Source: Massilia agri (GTDB lineage Bacteria > Pseudomonadota > Gammaproteobacteria > Burkholderiales > Burkholderiaceae_D). From it: 64,000 bases of DNA. Where the stretch lies: NCBI RefSeq assembly GCF_024753255.1, contig NZ_JANUHA010000006.1, positions 224,024-288,023 of the forward strand, in the 5' to 3' direction. Below the pieces are notes generated by a model that worked only from the letters and a program-made list of their open reading frames with translations, did no database searches and was not told where the DNA came from. The translations under genes and the position numbers were made by a program. The number at the start of each line of letters is the position of its first letter. The stretch's first letter is position 1. Shown here piece by piece: positions 56,255 to 63,918 of the stretch.

Positions 56255-57094
56255 TTATCCGCCGTGCGCCGGCAGGCGCGCGACCTTGGCCAGGGCATCC
56301 TGGAGCTGGTCCAGCTCGTAGGGCTTCTGCAGCGACAGGTAGGGGAAGTCGAGGTGGCGCAGCAGGGTGTCGCCGTAGCCCGAGGCGAAGATCACCTTCA
56401 GCGTCGGCTGGTTGCCGACGGCCTGGCGCGCCAGGTCGACCCCCGACATGCCGGGCAGGCTGACGTCCGAGAACAGCACGTCGTAGCGCCGGCTGCCGAG
56501 CAGGTCGAGGGCGTCGTTCGGATGCGCCACGCCGTCCGCCTCGTGGCCGAAGGCCTTGAGCATCTCGCACACCAGGTACTGGGAATCGAGGTTGTCCTCG
56601 ACCACCAGGATGCGCAGGCTGGCGTCTTCCGGAGGCGACTCGGGCGCGCTCGCCGCCGGGGCGGGCGGGGCCAGGACGATCATGACGCCGGCAACCTGGG
56701 CGCCGTCGTGGACCGGGGTCAGCCACATGTCGCAGCGGTGCTCGCGCATGCCGTCCGCATGGCGGAAGGCCGGGGCGGCGCCGGCGACCATGGCCGCCTG
56801 GCCGGACCAGGCCTGCTGCAGGGCGGCGCCGGCGCTCGAGAGCGGAGGCGGCAGCACCGAGGGCACCGCGCCGCCGGGCACGCGGCCGCAGCCGATGCCG
56901 GCCAGGGCGGAATAGGCTTCGTTGAAGACCAGCACGGTTTCACGGCCCCAGACCAGCAGGCCGGGCAGGGGAGAGTTCAGCAAGAGATCGGCGGCCACGC
57001 GCAAGGGGGCGGGCCAGCGCGCGGGCTCGCCCAGGACGCTGGTGGACCAGTCATAGGAGGCGGCGACGCGCGGGGACAGGACGTTCTCAGGCAT
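56255..57094 (-). CDS. PAS-receiver protein without kinase core
   Basis: A 279-residue protein. Residues ~10-135 form a PAS-like domain of the type found at the start of hybrid kinases (DWSTSVLGEPARWPAPLRVA, LLVWGRETVLVFNEAYSALAG). After an Ala/Pro linker comes a receiver (~155-270; VVEDNLDSQYLV, phospho-Asp in VLFSDVSLPGMSGVD, Lys in SLQKPYELDQL). HisKA and HATPase are missing, so it cannot autophosphorylate. It could be a stand-alone switch or the remains of a kinase after an in-frame deletion. Confidence 0.8.
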   Translation of the reverse strand: MPENVLSPRVAASYDWSTSVLGEPARWPAPLRVAADLLLNSPLPGLLVWGRETVLVFNEAYSALAGIGCGRVPGGAVPSVLPPPLSSAGAALQQAWSGQAAMVAGAAPAFRHADGMREHRCDMWLTPVHDGAQVAGVMIVLAPPAPAASAPESPPEDASLRILVVEDNLDSQYLVCEMLKAFGHEADGVAHPNDALDLLGSRRYDVLFSDVSLPGMSGVDLARQAVGNQPTLKVIFASGYGDTLLRHLDFPYLSLQKPYELDQLQDALAKVARLPAHGG

Positions 57095-57205
57095 GGGCGG
57101 AGTGTTGTAGGAACGAAAACATGGCGGCCATCGTACACCAAATGCCACAGTGTTGCCTTTTCGCTCCCGTGCGCGGGAGGGCGGCTCGCCGCTTGCCGCC
57201 GGGGC

Positions 57206-57237
57206 AAAAAAAAAGCCCGCTTCCGGAGAAGCGGGCT
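57206..57237 (-). terminator. Rho-independent terminator (leftward) with no obvious gene before it
   Basis: On the minus strand AGCCCGCTTC-TCCG-GAAGCGGGCT is followed by a run of nine or so T. This is among the strongest terminator shapes in the window. The only sequence upstream on this strand is the ~200-base gap before the TonB receptor gene, which runs the other way, so a short RNA may end here. Confidence 0.85.
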
Positions 57238-57330
57238 GAATCTATTTCCTTGGAGGAGAATAGAGGAGACAGGAAGCATGATGCTGCACCGCAGTAAATT
57301 CGTCCAATTTATATTTGTAATGACCGCCAT
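57206..57330 (-). ncRNA. Candidate small RNA
   Basis: Inferred from a minus-strand TTGACA (57359-57354), an AT-rich region where a -10 would lie (about 57331-57340, imperfect) and the strong leftward terminator at 57206-57237. The expected transcript is ~110-125 bases. It contains C/U-rich stretches (CTCCTCTATTCTCCTCC) that are complementary to ribosome binding sites. No known RNA family recognised. Confidence 0.3.
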
Positions 57331-57444
57331 CAGGAATATTGATAAGTTTCATTTGTCAAGCGGGTCGTCGCATCGGCGCGACGGGGCACGCGCTCCACCT
57401 GCGCACGCTTGGTGCAAGATAGAAAATGTTCTAGGATGGCAACT

Positions 57445-59358
57445 ATGTTAAAACCTTCCCTGTTCGCCTGCGCTTGTGCGGCCCTGGTTCTGTCGCACGC
57501 GGCGAGCGGGCAGGCTGCCGCCCAGGAGGCATTGCCCCTGGCGGACTATTCCCTGGAGCAGCTGTCCAGCATCGTGGTCACCTCGGTGTCGCGCCAGCCG
57601 GGCAGGCTGGCCAGCGCCCCGGCCGCGCTCTATGTGATCAGCGGCGCCGACATCGCCCGTTCGGGCGCCACCTCCCTCCCCGAAGCCCTGCGCCTGGCGC
57701 CCAACCTGCAGGTGGCGCTCGCCGGCGGACGCGACTACGCGATCAGCGCGCGCGGATTCTCCTCGCAGCTGGCGAACAAGCTGCTGGTGCTGGTCGACGG
57801 GCGCAGCGTGTATTCGCCGCTGTTCTCGGGGGTGTTCTGGGACGCGCTCGACCTCCCGCTGGCGGACGTCGAACGGATCGAGGTGATCAGCGGACCGGGC
57901 GGCACCATCTGGGGCACGAATGCGGTCAACGGCGTCATCAACGTCATCACCAGGAGCGCCGCCGACACCCAGGGCGGCCTGGTCCAGGGCTACGGCGGCA
58001 AGCGCGAACACGGTGTCGCGGCGCGCTACGGCGCCCGCCTGGGCAATGGCGCCTGGCTGCGGGCCTGGGCCAAGCGCGACCACGCCGACGTTCCGGCCGC
58101 GGAAGCCTTCGCCATCGGCAAGGGCAGCACCGCCAGGCGGCAGGCCGGCTTCCGGCTCGACTGGGGCGTGGACGAGCAGTCCTTCACCCTCAGCGGCGAC
58201 GTCTTCCAGGGCGCCCAGCGCGCTTCCAGCAGCGAGTCGCGCGTGGATTTCTCGGGCGGCAACCTGGGCGCGCGCTACGACACCCGCCTCGGCGACGCTA
58301 CCGAATTGCGGCTGCAAACCTGGTTCGACCAGTCGCGGCGCGACCAGTTCGGCGTCGGGCGCCACCACCTCGACACCGTCGAACTGGAGGCCCAGCTCGC
58401 CACAACCCTGGGCGAGCGCCACGCCCTGACCTGGGGCGGCGGCTACCGCCACGGGCGCGACCGCTTCCAGAACGGTCCGGTGCTGCAGTTCGCGCCGACC
58501 CGGCGCACGCTGCGCTGGATGAACCTGTTCGCCCAGGACGAGGTCACGCTCGCGCCCCGGCTGCGCGCGACGGCCGGCCTGCGACTCGAGCACAACGACT
58601 ACACCGGCACCGAACTCCTCCCGAACCTGCGCCTGGCCTGGGATGCCGCCCCCGGCGCCATGCTGTGGGCGGCGGCCTCGCGCACGGTGCGCGCCCCGGC
58701 CCGGATCGATCGCGACCTGCGCCTGGCGGATCCGGCTTCGAACGGCGAGCGCTACCTGGTCGCGGAAAGCCCGGAGATGGACTCGGAGACGGCGGAGGTG
58801 TTCGAACTCGGCTGGCGCGCCCAGCCGACCGGCGCCCTGTCCTGGTCGGCGACCCTGTTCTACAGCGACTATGCGCGCCTGCGCACCCTGGAGCCACGGG
58901 CGGGCCTTCCCGCGACCTTCCGCAACCTCGGCCACGGCCGGGCGCGCGGCATCGAGCTGTGGGGCAGCTGGCAGGCGGCGCGCGGCTGGCGCCTGATGGC
59001 GGGCGGGGTGTGGCAGGACATCGACACCGGTGTCGCCGGCGCGAGCATGGACGCTTCGGCGCGCGCGGGCCTGGCGACCAACGATCCGCGCCACTACTGG
59101 AGCCTGCGCTCCGCGCACGACATCCTGCCGGGCCTGACCGCCGATTTTCTGCTGCGGCGCGTCGCGCGCCTGCCGCGGCCGGCCGTGCCGGGCTATCATG
59201 AGCTGGACGCCAGGCTGGCCTGGCAGGCGGGACCTGAACTGGAACTGGCCCTGGCGGGCCGTAATCTGCTGCATGCGCGCCATCCCGAATTCGGGACGGC
59301 GGGCATGCGCCAACTGGCCGAGCGCAGTGTGTTCGCCAGCGCTTCGCTGCGTTTCTGA
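57445..59358 (+). CDS. TonB-dependent outer membrane receptor
   Basis: A 637-residue receptor: signal peptide (MLKPSLFACACAALVLSHAASGQAAA), plug domain (ISGADIARSGATSLPEALRLAPNLQV, VDGRSVYSPLFSGVFWDALDLPLADVERIEVISGPGGTIWG, NAVNGVINVITR) and a 22-strand barrel ending in an aromatic residue (FASASLRF). It is near the short end of the family's size and resembles colicin I/BtuB-type receptors. ATG 57445 has AGGA 8-9 bases upstream; ATG 57436 is possible. A YfiR gene and a hybrid kinase follow at once, so it may act as a sensor rather than, or as well as, a transporter. Confidence 0.9.
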   Translation: MLKPSLFACACAALVLSHAASGQAAAQEALPLADYSLEQLSSIVVTSVSRQPGRLASAPAALYVISGADIARSGATSLPEALRLAPNLQVALAGGRDYAISARGFSSQLANKLLVLVDGRSVYSPLFSGVFWDALDLPLADVERIEVISGPGGTIWGTNAVNGVINVITRSAADTQGGLVQGYGGKREHGVAARYGARLGNGAWLRAWAKRDHADVPAAEAFAIGKGSTARRQAGFRLDWGVDEQSFTLSGDVFQGAQRASSSESRVDFSGGNLGARYDTRLGDATELRLQTWFDQSRRDQFGVGRHHLDTVELEAQLATTLGERHALTWGGGYRHGRDRFQNGPVLQFAPTRRTLRWMNLFAQDEVTLAPRLRATAGLRLEHNDYTGTELLPNLRLAWDAAPGAMLWAAASRTVRAPARIDRDLRLADPASNGERYLVAESPEMDSETAEVFELGWRAQPTGALSWSATLFYSDYARLRTLEPRAGLPATFRNLGHGRARGIELWGSWQAARGWRLMAGGVWQDIDTGVAGASMDASARAGLATNDPRHYWSLRSAHDILPGLTADFLLRRVARLPRPAVPGYHELDARLAWQAGPELELALAGRNLLHARHPEFGTAGMRQLAERSVFASASLRF

Positions 59359-59370
59359 TCGATAAACAAC

Positions 59371-59964
59371 ATGACGAACATTCCTCCCGACCGAAAGCGC
59401 CGCCTGGCTTGCCGGGCGCTGGCGTTGCCGCTCGTGCTGGCGGCCGCGGGATCCATGGCGTCCGCACCGGCTTCTGGCGCCGCGCCGGATGCGCCGGCGC
59501 TGGAGCGGCGGGTCAAGGCCGCCTTCCTGTACAAATTCCTCGGCTATGCCGAGTTTCCTCCGAATGCCTTCACCGAGCCGGGCGGGCCATTGCTCATCGC
59601 CGTGGTCGGCTCGGACGACATGGCTGCCGAACTGTCCCGCATCGCGGCCGGAAGGGTCGTGGCCGGACGGCCGATCGTGGTGCGGCGGGTAGCCGATAAC
59701 GAGGCGCTGCCGCCCGCGCACCTGCTGTTCGTCGCCGGCGGCGACGGCGAACGCTGCGCCCGCGTCCTGCGCGCCGCGTCCGGCGCCTTCCTGACCGTCA
59801 CCGAATGCGAGGGCGGCCTGCGCCAGGGCAGCGTGATCAACTTCCGCATCATCGACGAACGCGTGCGCTTCGACGTGTCGCTCGATGCCGCGGATCGCAA
59901 GAACGTCAAACTCAGTTCGCGCCTCCTGACCGTCGCGAACCGGGTCCAGAAGGGAGGGTCGTGA
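59371..59964 (+). CDS. YfiR-family periplasmic protein
   Basis: A 197-residue exported protein (signal around RALALPLVLAAAGSMASAPASGA) with the YfiR/DUF4154 fold: VKAAFLYKFLGYAEFPPNAF, LLIAVVGSDDMAAELSRIAAG, HLLFVAGGDGER, and the close GSVINFRIIDERVRFDVSLDAADRKNVKLSSRLLTVA. YfiR of Pseudomonas restrains a periplasmic-sensing cyclase; here the partner is probably the kinase overlapping it by TGATG. It begins 12 bases after the TonB receptor stop. Confidence 0.88.
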   Translation: MTNIPPDRKRRLACRALALPLVLAAAGSMASAPASGAAPDAPALERRVKAAFLYKFLGYAEFPPNAFTEPGGPLLIAVVGSDDMAAELSRIAAGRVVAGRPIVVRRVADNEALPPAHLLFVAGGDGERCARVLRAASGAFLTVTECEGGLRQGSVINFRIIDERVRFDVSLDAADRKNVKLSSRLLTVANRVQKGGS

Positions 59965-61856
59965 TGAGCACCCACGATACCGGTTCGGTGCGCAGCAAAC
60001 TCATTCTCATGGCCGTGGCGACCACCATCGTGGCGCTGCTCACGGCCTTTGTCGCCATGCTGGTGGTGGACGCCCGCTCGGCCCAGCGGGTCTGGATCGA
60101 CGACCTCGCCACCCAGGCCGACATCATCGCCAACGTCGCCGCCCCGGCGGTCTCGTTCAACGACAGCGCCAGCGCCGCCCGCAACCTTGCCGTGCTGCGG
60201 GTGCGTCCGCAGATCATGGCCGGCGCCATCTATACCAACAGCGGCCAGCGCTTCGCGACCTGGTCGCGCGAGGGCGCCGGCGCGAGCTTCCCGGCGCGCC
60301 CGGAAGCGGCCGGCCACCGCATCGAGCGCGGCGAACTGGTCGTGTTCCGTCCCATCGTGGAAAACGGCGAGCCGCTCGGCACCGTCTACTTGCGCTCGCG
60401 CTACGGCCTGTTCGACCGGGTGCTGAGCTACGGCGCCATCCTGGGCGGCGTGATGCTGGGCGCCCTGGTGATCGCGGCCCTGGTGGCTTCGCGCCTGCAG
60501 GCCTCGATCACCCGTCCGCTGCAGGCCGTGACCCAGGTGGCGCGCCAGGTGATGCTGCGGCGCGACTTCACCTTGCGGGTGCCCGGCCGCGAGAAGGGCG
60601 AGATCGGCGTGCTGGTCGAAGCCTTCAACGACATGCTGGCCGAGATCGGACGGCGCTCGGACGCCCTGCAGGCGGCCAACCGCACGCTGGAACACGAGAT
60701 GACGGTGCGCGAGCGCGCCGAGCAGGCCTTGAAGGTGGCCGACCGCAGGAAAGACGAATTCCTCGCGACGCTGGCCCACGAATTGCGCAATCCGCTGGCG
60801 CCGATCCGCACCGGCCTGGACATCCTGCGCATCCGCAGCGGCGACGCCCAGGCGACCCAGCGCGCCACCGACATCATGGAACGCCAGCTGCGCCAGATGG
60901 TGCGCCTGGTGGACGACCTGCTGGACGTCTCGCGCATCAACACCGGCAAGTTCACCATCAAGATGGGGCGGGTGGAGCTGAAGGCGGTGGTCAACGACGC
61001 CCTCGAGGTGGTGCGCTCCTATATAGAGCTGCACGGGCACGAGCTGGTGATCGACCTGCCGGACCGCCCGGTGTTCCTGCATGGCGACGCCACGCGCCTG
61101 GCCCAGATCCTGTCGAACCTCCTGAACAACGCGGCCAAGTACACCAACCGCGGCGGGCGCGTCACCCTGAGCGCCGGCGTCGAGGACAAGACCCTGGTGC
61201 TGGAAGTGGCGGACACCGGCATCGGCCTGGCGCCGGACATGCTCGATTCGGTGTTCGAGATGTTCGTGCAGGTCGACTCGACCCTGGAGCGCAGCGTGGC
61301 CGGCCTGGGCGTCGGCCTGTCGCTGGCGCGCAAGCTCGTCGAGCTGCATGGCGGGACCATCCAGGCTTTCAGCGAGGGCCTGGGGCAGGGCAGCCGCTTC
61401 GTGGTGCGCCTGCCGATCGTGGTCGATCCCGAGCCGATCACCAAGCCGACCCCGGCCGCTTTCATCAGTACCGAGAGCTACCGCATCCTGCTGGCCGACG
61501 ACAACGTCGATTTCGTCAACAGCATCGGGGCGCTGCTCACCGCCATGGGGCACAGCGTGGTGATCACCCACAATGGCCCGGATGCGCTGGCCGCGGCGGC
61601 GCGCTTCTGTCCGGACTACGCCTTCCTCGACATCGGGCTGCCGCACATGTCGGGCTACGACCTGGCGCGCGGCATCCGCAATCTGCCTTGCGGGGCGATG
61701 ACGGTGCTGATCGCGGTGACGGGCTGGGGGCAGGAGAAGGACCGCCAGCTGGCCTTCGAGGCCGGCTTCGACCATCACATGGTCAAGCCGGTGCGCTTCG
61801 AGCAGATCGAGGAGATCCTGGGGAACCGCAGCATCATCAAGAAGCTGCGTACCTGA
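59964..61856 (+). CDS. Membrane hybrid histidine kinase with periplasmic sensor and HAMP
   Basis: A 630-residue kinase: membrane helix ~11-33 (KLILMAVATTIVALLTAFVA), periplasmic CHASE8-like domain ~35-155 (RVWIDDLATQADIIANVAAPAVSFND), second helix ~155-177, HAMP ~178-230, HisKA ~260 (LATLAHELRNPLAPIRTG), HATPase (NLLNNAAKYTNRGG, VADTGIGLAPD, GLGVGLSLARKLV) and receiver ~505-625 (Asp in YAFLDIGLPHMSGYD). It is the last gene of the receptor-YfiR-kinase operon and the likely target of YfiR in the periplasm. A relic IS end and a MITE follow its stop. Confidence 0.92.
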   Translation: MSTHDTGSVRSKLILMAVATTIVALLTAFVAMLVVDARSAQRVWIDDLATQADIIANVAAPAVSFNDSASAARNLAVLRVRPQIMAGAIYTNSGQRFATWSREGAGASFPARPEAAGHRIERGELVVFRPIVENGEPLGTVYLRSRYGLFDRVLSYGAILGGVMLGALVIAALVASRLQASITRPLQAVTQVARQVMLRRDFTLRVPGREKGEIGVLVEAFNDMLAEIGRRSDALQAANRTLEHEMTVRERAEQALKVADRRKDEFLATLAHELRNPLAPIRTGLDILRIRSGDAQATQRATDIMERQLRQMVRLVDDLLDVSRINTGKFTIKMGRVELKAVVNDALEVVRSYIELHGHELVIDLPDRPVFLHGDATRLAQILSNLLNNAAKYTNRGGRVTLSAGVEDKTLVLEVADTGIGLAPDMLDSVFEMFVQVDSTLERSVAGLGVGLSLARKLVELHGGTIQAFSEGLGQGSRFVVRLPIVVDPEPITKPTPAAFISTESYRILLADDNVDFVNSIGALLTAMGHSVVITHNGPDALAAAARFCPDYAFLDIGLPHMSGYDLARGIRNLPCGAMTVLIAVTGWGQEKDRQLAFEAGFDHHMVKPVRFEQIEEILGNRSIIKKLRT

Positions 61857-61896
61857 GCCGCGATCCGCGGCGCCGGGCGTCTTCGGCACGGCAGGC

Positions 61897-61919
61897 CCAC
61901 ACTGGGCTGTGACAGCGCC
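61897..61919. repeat. Relic IS end (solo terminal repeat)
   Basis: CCCACACTGGGCTGTGACAGCGCC resembles the right terminus of the IS at 34845-35656 (CCACACT and TGACAGCGCC identical, about 18 of 23 bases in all). It stands alone, 8 bases before the left end of the MITE at 61928, and together they form GACAGCGCC-ATAAAAAA-GGCGCTGTC. Confidence 0.55.
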
Positions 61920-61927
61920 ATAAAAAA

Positions 61928-62265
61928 GGCGCTGTCCTCATTATGTGTGGAAAATCCCGACCGCCGCTCTCAGGAGACGCTCGGGTGTCGCGATCCTTTC
62001 CCCATCCAGCGCCCAGCGCCAGCCGGGGTAGTTCGGCGGGTAGCGCGAGGCCACGCCGTGAAAGCGCGCCAGCCAGCTGCGCAGACGCTGGTGGTAGGCA
62101 TTCACAGCGCTGCCAGCAACCGCGAGCGTTGCTGCCTGTTGAGCATGGGCAACTGCCGAAGCAGGTGGACAAAATCCTGGCGAGCGCATGATCCCTCCTG
62201 ACGGTCCAGCTTGGACATCTGCTCAGCTCAACAGTTCAATTTCTACACCTGACGGTGACAGCGCC
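61928..62265. mobile_element. MITE derived from the IS1595-family element
   Basis: A 338-bp element with ends GGCGCTGTCCTCATTATG and the complement of a similar right end. It matches the first ~160 and last ~160 bases of the 812-bp element at 34845-35656, with everything between removed (junction near 62104-62110). Flanking 8-mers ATAAAAAA and AATAAAAA are similar but not identical, so the insertion is older or the duplication decayed. It cannot move itself. It lies between the hybrid kinase and the PEP-CTERM terminator. Confidence 0.85.
61941..62189 (-). pseudogene. Transposase remnant inside the MITE
   Basis: An 82-codon frame that joins the transposase start (MRSPGF) out of its original frame to the true C-terminal part (VNAYHQRLRSWLARFHGVASRYPPNYPGWRWALDGERI). 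The DNA-binding and catalytic parts are gone. It is a relic, not a gene. Confidence 0.85.
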
Positions 62266-62297
62266 AATAAAAAACGGAAGCGCTTGCGCGCTTCCGT
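62266..62297 (-). terminator. Terminator of the PEP-CTERM gene
   Basis: On the minus strand ACGGAAGCGC-GCAA-GCGCTTCCGT followed by TTTTTATT. The T-tract abuts the right end of the MITE. Confidence 0.85.
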
Positions 62298-62323
62298 CGA
62301 TTACCCAAAGGTCCGGGCGAGGC

Positions 62324-62869
62324 TTAGGCTTGCTTTGCCTTGCGGCGGCGTGCCAGGAAGCCCAGGACGCCGAGACCGCCCAGCATCATGCCGTAGGTTT
62401 CCGGTTCCGGAACCGGAGCCAGCATCATGGCGCCGCCGAACGATGCGCCGGTATCCGACACCATGGTGCCGCTGACTTGCAGGTAGTAGTTACCTGCGGC
62501 GAGGTTGTCGGCCGAGATGCTCCAGACGTCCATTTCGCCGCTCATCATCGAGGTACCGGTCGAGATCAGGACGTCGTCTTCGCCATACAGGGCCAGGTCG
62601 GTGATGTCCAGGCCGGTGTCGGCGCTGCCGCTGATCGACGAGATGATCGCATTCAGGTTCATGCCGATGTCGCCGTCGATGGTGAAGGTGAACTGGTCGG
62701 CAAAGGTGTTGCCCTCGTTATCAGCGGCGAAGGTGTCGCCGAAGAAGGCGCTGTTATCGACCAGGTTCAGTGCTTGTGGGGAATCGCCGATGACGTCCTG
62801 GGCCATGACAGCCGACGAACCGAACGAAGCGGAAGCCAACACAATTGCAGCAATCAGAGATTTTTTCAT
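62324..62869 (-). CDS. FxDxF-type PEP-CTERM exported protein
   Basis: A 181-residue secreted protein with a signal peptide (MKKSLIAAIVLASASFGSSAVMAQ), an acidic beta-rich body including FADQFTFTID, which fits the FxDxF subgroup, and a full C-terminal sorting tail: VPEPETYGMMLGGLGVLGFLARRRKAKQA with PEP motif, membrane helix and basic end. By family knowledge the tail is cut by an exosortase (EpsH/XrtA type), linking the protein to biofilm matrix. No exosortase gene is in the window. Confidence 0.9.
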   Translation of the reverse strand: MKKSLIAAIVLASASFGSSAVMAQDVIGDSPQALNLVDNSAFFGDTFAADNEGNTFADQFTFTIDGDIGMNLNAIISSISGSADTGLDITDLALYGEDDVLISTGTSMMSGEMDVWSISADNLAAGNYYLQVSGTMVSDTGASFGGAMMLAPVPEPETYGMMLGGLGVLGFLARRRKAKQA

Positions 62870-63339
62870 TTCTTTCCTCGCATAGAATCAGCCGCGTCCT
62901 GCAGCTTGGGTTTCAAGTATCGGGGAACTTCATGCTATCAAAAGAGCATGGAAAAGCACGCGAAAGCCTGATTGGACAGTCAATATGTGGCGTTCATTCC
63001 AGAAAACAAGATATTTCCGATTGGATATGCTAAAGCGCGATTCTTCATAGGAGAGCACAGCATTTTGAGGTTGATGAGCAGAAAAGATTGCTGGGCTTGC
63101 TCAAAATACGTCAGTACAGTCCTACAGAAAGAGGAGGGCCATTCCGGCGCCGAGGTCGCGCAAATTAAGGCCGGTTTAAAGAACGAAGACGCGATATGGA
63201 TGAGAGATGCGCGCTTTTGCTGAGTTTGGGGAGGCAGGAAGGCAGCGGTTTCCGCGCGTACAGGGCGGTTTACCTGCGCGTTTTGCAAAGTGAGGTAGGA
63301 AATCACCGAGATGATCCCTGTCTGCGAGGGCGCAAAAGA
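62870..63339. other. Lower-GC intergenic stretch without convincing gene
   Basis: About 470 bases between the PEP-CTERM gene and the tRNA-Arg terminator, visibly richer in A+T than the rest of the window. The frames open here (for example minus 62980-63306, 108 codons) have no ribosome binding site, signal or recognisable domain. The part next to 62870 must hold the PEP-CTERM promoter. The remainder may be decayed foreign DNA beside the tRNA. Confidence 0.5.
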
Positions 63340-63372
63340 AAAATGGCCCAGAATCGCTTCTGAGCCATTTTC
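63338..63372 (-). terminator. Terminator of tRNA-Arg
   Basis: On the minus strand AAAATGGCTCAGAAGCGATTCTGGGCCATTTTTC forms a hairpin ending in a short T-run, about 10 bases after the tRNA 3' end. Confidence 0.8.
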
Positions 63373-63381
63373 TTGAAAAGT

Positions 63382-63458
63382 TGGCGCGGCTGGCAGGAAT
63401 CGAACCCACGACCCCTTGGTTCGTAGCCAAGTACTCTATCCAGCTGAGCTACAGCCGC
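63382..63458 (-). tRNA. tRNA-Arg (anticodon ACG)
   Basis: Minus strand: acceptor GCGGCTG pairs with CAGCCGC, D-arm AGCTCAGCTGGATAGAGT, anticodon stem CTTGG/CCAAG with loop CTACGAA (anticodon ACG), T-arm CGTGGGTTCGATTCCTG, discriminator G, encoded CCA. The first A is expected to become inosine and read CGU/CGC/CGA. Confidence 0.97.
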
Positions 63459-63501
63459 CCGAGGCACGCATTATAGCAGCACCTTCGAAGTTGGCAAACC
63501 C

Positions 63502-63918
63502 CTACGGTGTTCCCGGCTGGCGGCGCCCGTCCGCTTCGCCTGCATCCTTCATCACTACAAGCAGCTGTTCCCCGCCCTCCCGCGCGCCGTCCCCGCATTC
63601 CGCGAGGGAATCGGCCTTGACGTCGACCGGCCCGTACCATTCCTCCACGCCCGCCAGTCCGCCGGTGCGACGGATCCACGCCCGGTTTGCCTGGCGGTCG
63701 ACGAAGAGGGTGTGTGCGAACCCGTCGCTCACCAGGCCCGATTTCGGCAGCGCGATCCGGAACAGGGACGGGGCGGCCCTTGACGTTGCAAGGGGAGGTG
63801 GCGACAGGAAGCCGCCATCGCTGATGCCATAGCGTTCCACGAGCGCCTTCGACACCGGACAGGCGGATGCGCTTGCAGCCACGAGGAGGGTAATGAGGAA
63901 TGCGGCGGTTTGTTTCAT
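63502..63918 (-). CDS. Small secreted protein of unknown function
   Basis: A 138-residue protein with a signal peptide (MKQTAAFLITLLVAASASA) and mature Cys right after it. The body has strands such as SLFRIALPKSGLVSDGFAHTLFVDRQANRAWIRRTGG and ends in an acidic/polar segment. No family is recognised. The start at 63918 is preferred for the signal peptide; an ATG at 63954 is also in frame. The ribosome binding site is weak. It ends 43 bases before the tRNA-Arg on the same strand. Confidence 0.6.
   Translation of the reverse strand: MKQTAAFLITLLVAASASACPVSKALVERYGISDGGFLSPPPLATSRAAPSLFRIALPKSGLVSDGFAHTLFVDRQANRAWIRRTGGLAGVEEWYGPVDVKADSLAECGDGAREGGEQLLVVMKDAGEADGRRQPGTP

Noticed and set aside
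57267..57312. Short plus-strand frame after the duplicated GGAG sequences
   Set aside because: Despite several ribosome-site-like GGAG stretches, the frame from ATG 57278 is very short (a TAA follows within about 15 codons) and has no signal or domain.
62980..63306. Minus-strand frame of 108 codons in the lower-GC gap
   Set aside because: No ribosome binding site, signal peptide or recognisable domain; longer frames are expected by chance only in GC-rich DNA, but evidence for coding is still lacking.
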